The position numbers were made by a program, and so were the translations under genes. Source: an uncultured Kiritimatiellota bacterium (GTDB lineage: Bacteria; Verrucomicrobiota; Kiritimatiellia; RFP12; UBA1067). From it: a stretch of 64,000 nucleotides of DNA. Shown here piece by piece: positions 61,714 through 64,000 of this stretch. The first letter of the stretch is position 1; every line of letters begins with the position of its first letter. Location of the stretch: positions 1 through 64,000 of the forward strand of contig CAKULV010000011.1 in NCBI GenBank assembly GCA_934667425.1, read 5' to 3'. The notes below the pieces were generated by a model that searched no databases, was not told where the DNA came from, and saw only the letters and a list, made by a program, of their open reading frames with translations.

Positions 61714-61748
61714 TATTGCCATAGCTGACTTTTGTAATCGCTTTGTTT

Positions 61749-61801
61749 AGAACAATATATTACAATTATCGCGCTATGGCATTGATAAGAACAATATATT
61801 A
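61749..61801 (+). promoter_or_regulatory. Paired AGAACAATATATTA direct repeats, likely HipB operators
   Basis: The same 14-bp sequence occurs at 61749-61762 and 61788-61801, 39 bp apart; the second copy abuts the -10 box of the hipBA operon. HipB-type repressors bind repeated operators in their own promoter. Assignment is inference, but the exact repetition is direct. Confidence 0.6.
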
Positions 61802-61810
61802 TGATAAAAT
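61802..61810 (+). promoter_or_regulatory. Extended -10 promoter (leaderless) of hipBA
   Basis: TGATAAAAT ends 6 nt before the ATG at 61817 and overlaps or abuts the second operator-like repeat. Confidence 0.6.
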
Positions 61811-61816
61811 GCGACC

Positions 61817-62164
61817 ATGAATATTTCAATGGATTCCATTTCTCTGACATCACCGAATGATGCGCTTGCGCTATTGCGCACTTGGCTGCGCACAGAGCGG
61901 CAGCGCATCAGCTGGACGCAGCGGGAACTCGCGCGGAGAAGCGGCGTGCCGGCGGCGTCCATTTCGCGCCTGGAGCGGACTGGGCTTGCCTCCACGGATG
62001 CGCTCTTTCGTGTCGCTTTCGCCCTGCGGCAGCTTGAGGCCATCGGCGATTTCCTAAAAGAGCGGCAGCGCCTCGCGTCCGTGCCTGTTTCGCTGGAAGA
62101 TTTGCCACGCCAGAAAGTCGTGCAGCGCGTGCGCATGAAAAAGGAGGATCAGTCATGCGCCTGA
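61817..62164 (+). CDS. hipB: HipB-type XRE antitoxin/repressor
   Basis: A 115-aa protein with an XRE HTH (ISWTQRELARRSGVPAASIS near residue 34; RLERTGLASTDALFRV). Downstream is a kinase of the HipA family that overlaps it by 10 nt, so it is most likely the antitoxin and autorepressor. Start: leaderless behind the promoter box. The length is slightly above E. coli HipB (88). Confidence 0.8.
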   Translation: MNISMDSISLTSPNDALALLRTWLRTERQRISWTQRELARRSGVPAASISRLERTGLASTDALFRVAFALRQLEAIGDFLKERQRLASVPVSLEDLPRQKVVQRVRMKKEDQSCA

Positions 62165-63246
62165 CGGTTTCCCTTCGGTTTTCGCCCACGAACCAGATCA
62201 AGGTCGGCACGCTTTCCGACTTGGGGCGTGACACGGCCTTTGAATATGACCGAGGATTCCTTGCGACGGGGCTCAACCTGGCGCCGTTTCGTCTGCCGCC
62301 CCGAAGCGGCATTCTTGTCTACGACCGTTCAGGCAACATGGACACCTTTGGCGTGTTCGAGGACTCGCTTCCGGACGGCTGGGGGCGGCGTCTTGTAGAT
62401 GTCGCCTATCGGCAACGCTTCGGACGGCTTCCGTCGGTGCTGGAACGCCTTGCCTGCGTAGGGACAAATGGCATGGGTGCCCTGGTCTACGAGCCGGAGG
62501 AGCCGCTTGAGGCCGAAGCGGAGTTCGCAGACCTTGCCGCATTGGCGGAATCAGCGGAACGCTTTGCCGAAGGGAAGGCCGAAGATGTCCTGCCGGAAGT
62601 GCGGCGGGCGGGAGGCAGCTCAGGCGGTGCGCGTCCAAAGGTGTTCATAGGGTTCAACCCACAAACGGGAGATGTCTGCGCAGAGAGGGAATCTCTGCCA
62701 TCTGGGTTTGAGCATTGGATCGTCAAGTTCAACACACGCCAAGATGGTGCAGATGCGGGCATTCGTGAGTTCCGCTATTACGAGAAGGCGATCGCAGCCG
62801 GCGTTTCGATGATGCCGAGCCGACTGATCGAGACGAGGGCCGGCGTCTTCTTCGCCACGAAACGGTTCGACCGCACGGATGCCGGCGGACGGCTTCATGT
62901 CGCTTCGGCGGCAGGACTTCTCCATGCGGATTTCCGTACACCGGGCGACGAATACGCGCTCCTGTTCAAGCTGACGGATGCGCTGACGCACGATTATTCA
63001 GCAAAGGAAGAACTGTTTCGCCGCGCCACGCTGAATGTCCTTGAACACAATCGCGACGACCATCTGAAGAATTTCGCGTTTCTGATGGACGAGCAGGGCC
63101 GCTGGTCGCTGGCTCCGTTCTACGACTTCACCTACAGCGACGGGCCGAACGGCTGGCAGACGCTGTCGGTCGCGGGCGAGGGCGCGAACCCGACGCAGGC
63201 CGACCTTGACCGTCTGGCGCACGAGGTCGGCCTGAAGTCTTTGTAG
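62155..63246 (+). CDS. hipA: HipA-type serine/threonine kinase toxin
   Basis: A 363-aa HipA-family kinase. AAGGAGG precedes the ATG within hipB. The N-terminal domain includes FGVFEDSLPDGWGRR near residue 65; the Gly-rich ATP loop GGSSGGARPK is at 153-162, the ATP Lys K191 in WIVKFNT, the catalytic loop NRDDHLKNF at 299-307 (D301, N306) and the metal Asp D324 in PFYDFTY. E. coli HipA (440) is longer; the C-terminal part after about 345 is short here. It would phosphorylate a translation target such as an aminoacyl-tRNA synthetase; the target is not shown by sequence. Confidence 0.85.
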   Translation: MRLTVSLRFSPTNQIKVGTLSDLGRDTAFEYDRGFLATGLNLAPFRLPPRSGILVYDRSGNMDTFGVFEDSLPDGWGRRLVDVAYRQRFGRLPSVLERLACVGTNGMGALVYEPEEPLEAEAEFADLAALAESAERFAEGKAEDVLPEVRRAGGSSGGARPKVFIGFNPQTGDVCAERESLPSGFEHWIVKFNTRQDGADAGIREFRYYEKAIAAGVSMMPSRLIETRAGVFFATKRFDRTDAGGRLHVASAAGLLHADFRTPGDEYALLFKLTDALTHDYSAKEELFRRATLNVLEHNRDDHLKNFAFLMDEQGRWSLAPFYDFTYSDGPNGWQTLSVAGEGANPTQADLDRLAHEVGLKSL

Positions 63247-63263
63247 CAAAGCGTAGAGGTTTC

Positions 63264-63280
63264 ATTTGCGATTTGCGATT
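63264..63280 (-). repeat. AATCGCAAAT repeat, inverted copy
   Basis: ATTTGCGATTTGCGATT here is the exact reverse complement of 40634-40650 and follows the hipA stop by 17 nt. Confidence 0.7.
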
Positions 63281-63395
63281 ACATTTGGTGATTGAGCCAT
63301 TTGCTTATTTGCAGTGGAGCCTCATCCGAGTTGTTTTTTATCTCATGCCGCGCCTTATTCAGAATTGAATTATTCAAATCTGAACAAGAAGAATA

Positions 63396-63404
63396 TGGTA
63401 TAAT
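63396..63404 (+). promoter_or_regulatory. Extended -10 promoter (leaderless) of the final ATPase gene
   Basis: TGGTATAAT ends 6 nt before the ATG at 63411. No -35 seen; the region upstream is AT-rich. Confidence 0.65.
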
Positions 63405-63410
63405 GTCCGC

Positions 63411-64000
63411 ATGAGAAACCCATTCAGATACGGCTCGAAAGTCACGGGCGGGGAGTTCTACGACCGCATTGAAATCAAGAAGTCCATCCTGAACGTGATC
63501 GATGGCGGCAACAATGTCGTCCTTTACGGTCCCCGTCGCTACGGGAAATCGTCTCTCATGGCGGAGGTCGTTGAGCATCTGCAGACGCAGGGCGTTCTCT
63601 GCGTCTGCCTGAACCTGATGGATGTCGCCTCTCTCAATGACTTTGTTCTTTCCTATTCCCGTGCCGTCTACCGCGTTGCCGCTCCAAAGGCCTCGGCTCT
63701 GCGGCATGTCGCGGAACTCTTCAAGCGGCTGCGCCCCGTCCTGGGCTTTGACGAAAGCGGCTCGCCAGAACTGTCCTTTCAGTTCGCGGCGCGAAAGATG
63801 GGTGCGCAGGAGCTGCGCGAAGTCTTGGCATTGCCGCAGGCGCTTTGTCCGAGGGAACGTCAGATGGTCATCGTGTTCGACGAGTTCCAGGAGGTCGCTT
63901 CGCTGGGGCTTGGCGCGAAGTTCGAGCAGATCATGCGCAGCGTCATCGAATCGCACACCGACATCAGCTATGTGTTCCTGGGGTCGAAATGTCATCTGAT
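63411..64000 (+). CDS. Archaeal-type AAA+ ATPase, truncated by the window
   Basis: The open frame runs to the end of the window (196 complete codons). Walker A is VVLYGPRRYGKSSLM near residue 37 and Walker B MVIVFDEFQEV near 150; the start MRNPFRYGSKVTGGEFYDR is typical of this family of stand-alone ATPases (PF01637-like, often followed by a DUF234-type nuclease-like domain). Role unknown; such genes are frequent in accessory regions, as with the 21.5 kb ORF. Partial at the 3' end. Confidence 0.82.
   Translation, partial: MRNPFRYGSKVTGGEFYDRIEIKKSILNVIDGGNNVVLYGPRRYGKSSLMAEVVEHLQTQGVLCVCLNLMDVASLNDFVLSYSRAVYRVAAPKASALRHVAELFKRLRPVLGFDESGSPELSFQFAARKMGAQELREVLALPQALCPRERQMVIVFDEFQEVASLGLGAKFEQIMRSVIESHTDISYVFLGSKCHL

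Overview
The window reads as a chromosomal segment of a GC-rich, Gram-negative PVC-group bacterium, most likely a gut or rumen type Kiritimatiellota (former Verrucomicrobia subdivision 5 / Lentisphaerae-like). The evidence is the mixture seen here: Kdo transferase and an LptF/G permease imply an LPS outer membrane, and there are DUF4838, GH109-like, GH99-like and GH31 glycan genes, very long beta-helix or LamG surface proteins, an XylR-like AraC regulator, and AAA-ATPase/PD-(D/E)XK accessory ORFs. No rRNA, tRNA or CRISPR array was seen. The taxonomic call is inference from gene content.

Layout. 1-6.4 kb is a glycan module: DUF4838 protein, Tat-exported GH109-like oxidoreductase and a secreted beta-helix-like protein. 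6.5-7.2 kb is a VapC/FitB-type toxin-antitoxin pair on the minus strand. 7.3-12.4 kb is a tightly overlapped operon (thioesterase, trmB, queE, waaA, TPR protein, lipoprotein). 12.4-21.5 kb is housekeeping: amidohydrolase, formate-THF ligase, RlmI-like methyltransferase, Gfo/Idh/MocA oxidoreductase, LptF/G, NusB, RibD, pyrimidine phosphorylase. 21.5-23.5 kb is accessory (AAA-ATPase/nuclease-like ORF, gene remnant, repeat). 23.5-26.3 kb is a two-component system divergent from a glycan cluster at 26.4-33.0 kb (surface protein, GH42-like and GH31 enzymes). 33.2-38.9 kb is a second, minus-strand glycan cluster divergent from its likely XylR/AraC-type regulator (39.0-40.2 kb). After a degraded glycosidase remnant and repeats come tig-clpP-clpX-panD (40.7-44.2 kb) and a sugar-activation operon galU / GHMP kinase / pgpA / L-fucokinase-like (44.3-48.8 kb).

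48.9-61.1 kb holds the most unusual locus: four consecutive genes whose products all carry secretion signals, a 590-aa protein, a phage tail-collar-like protein, a 2807-aa LamG giant with a long helical region and a distinctive C-terminal beta-rich domain, and a small protein with a thrombospondin-type-3-like calcium motif. It starts from one promoter behind a perfect 35-bp hairpin. It is the best candidate in the window for an undescribed secreted or surface apparatus. 61.1-64.0 kb is a repeat-rich junction (REP-like hairpin, MITE-like element with TATT flanks), then a HipBA pair with repeated operator-like sites and the start of an archaeal-type ATPase cut by the window edge.

Two window-wide patterns stand out. 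About ten gene starts sit 5-9 nt behind an extended -10 box (TGnTATAAT) without a recognisable -35, which predicts leaderless transcripts. Several glycan-cluster genes carry short tandem duplications of their ribosome-binding-site/start-codon region.
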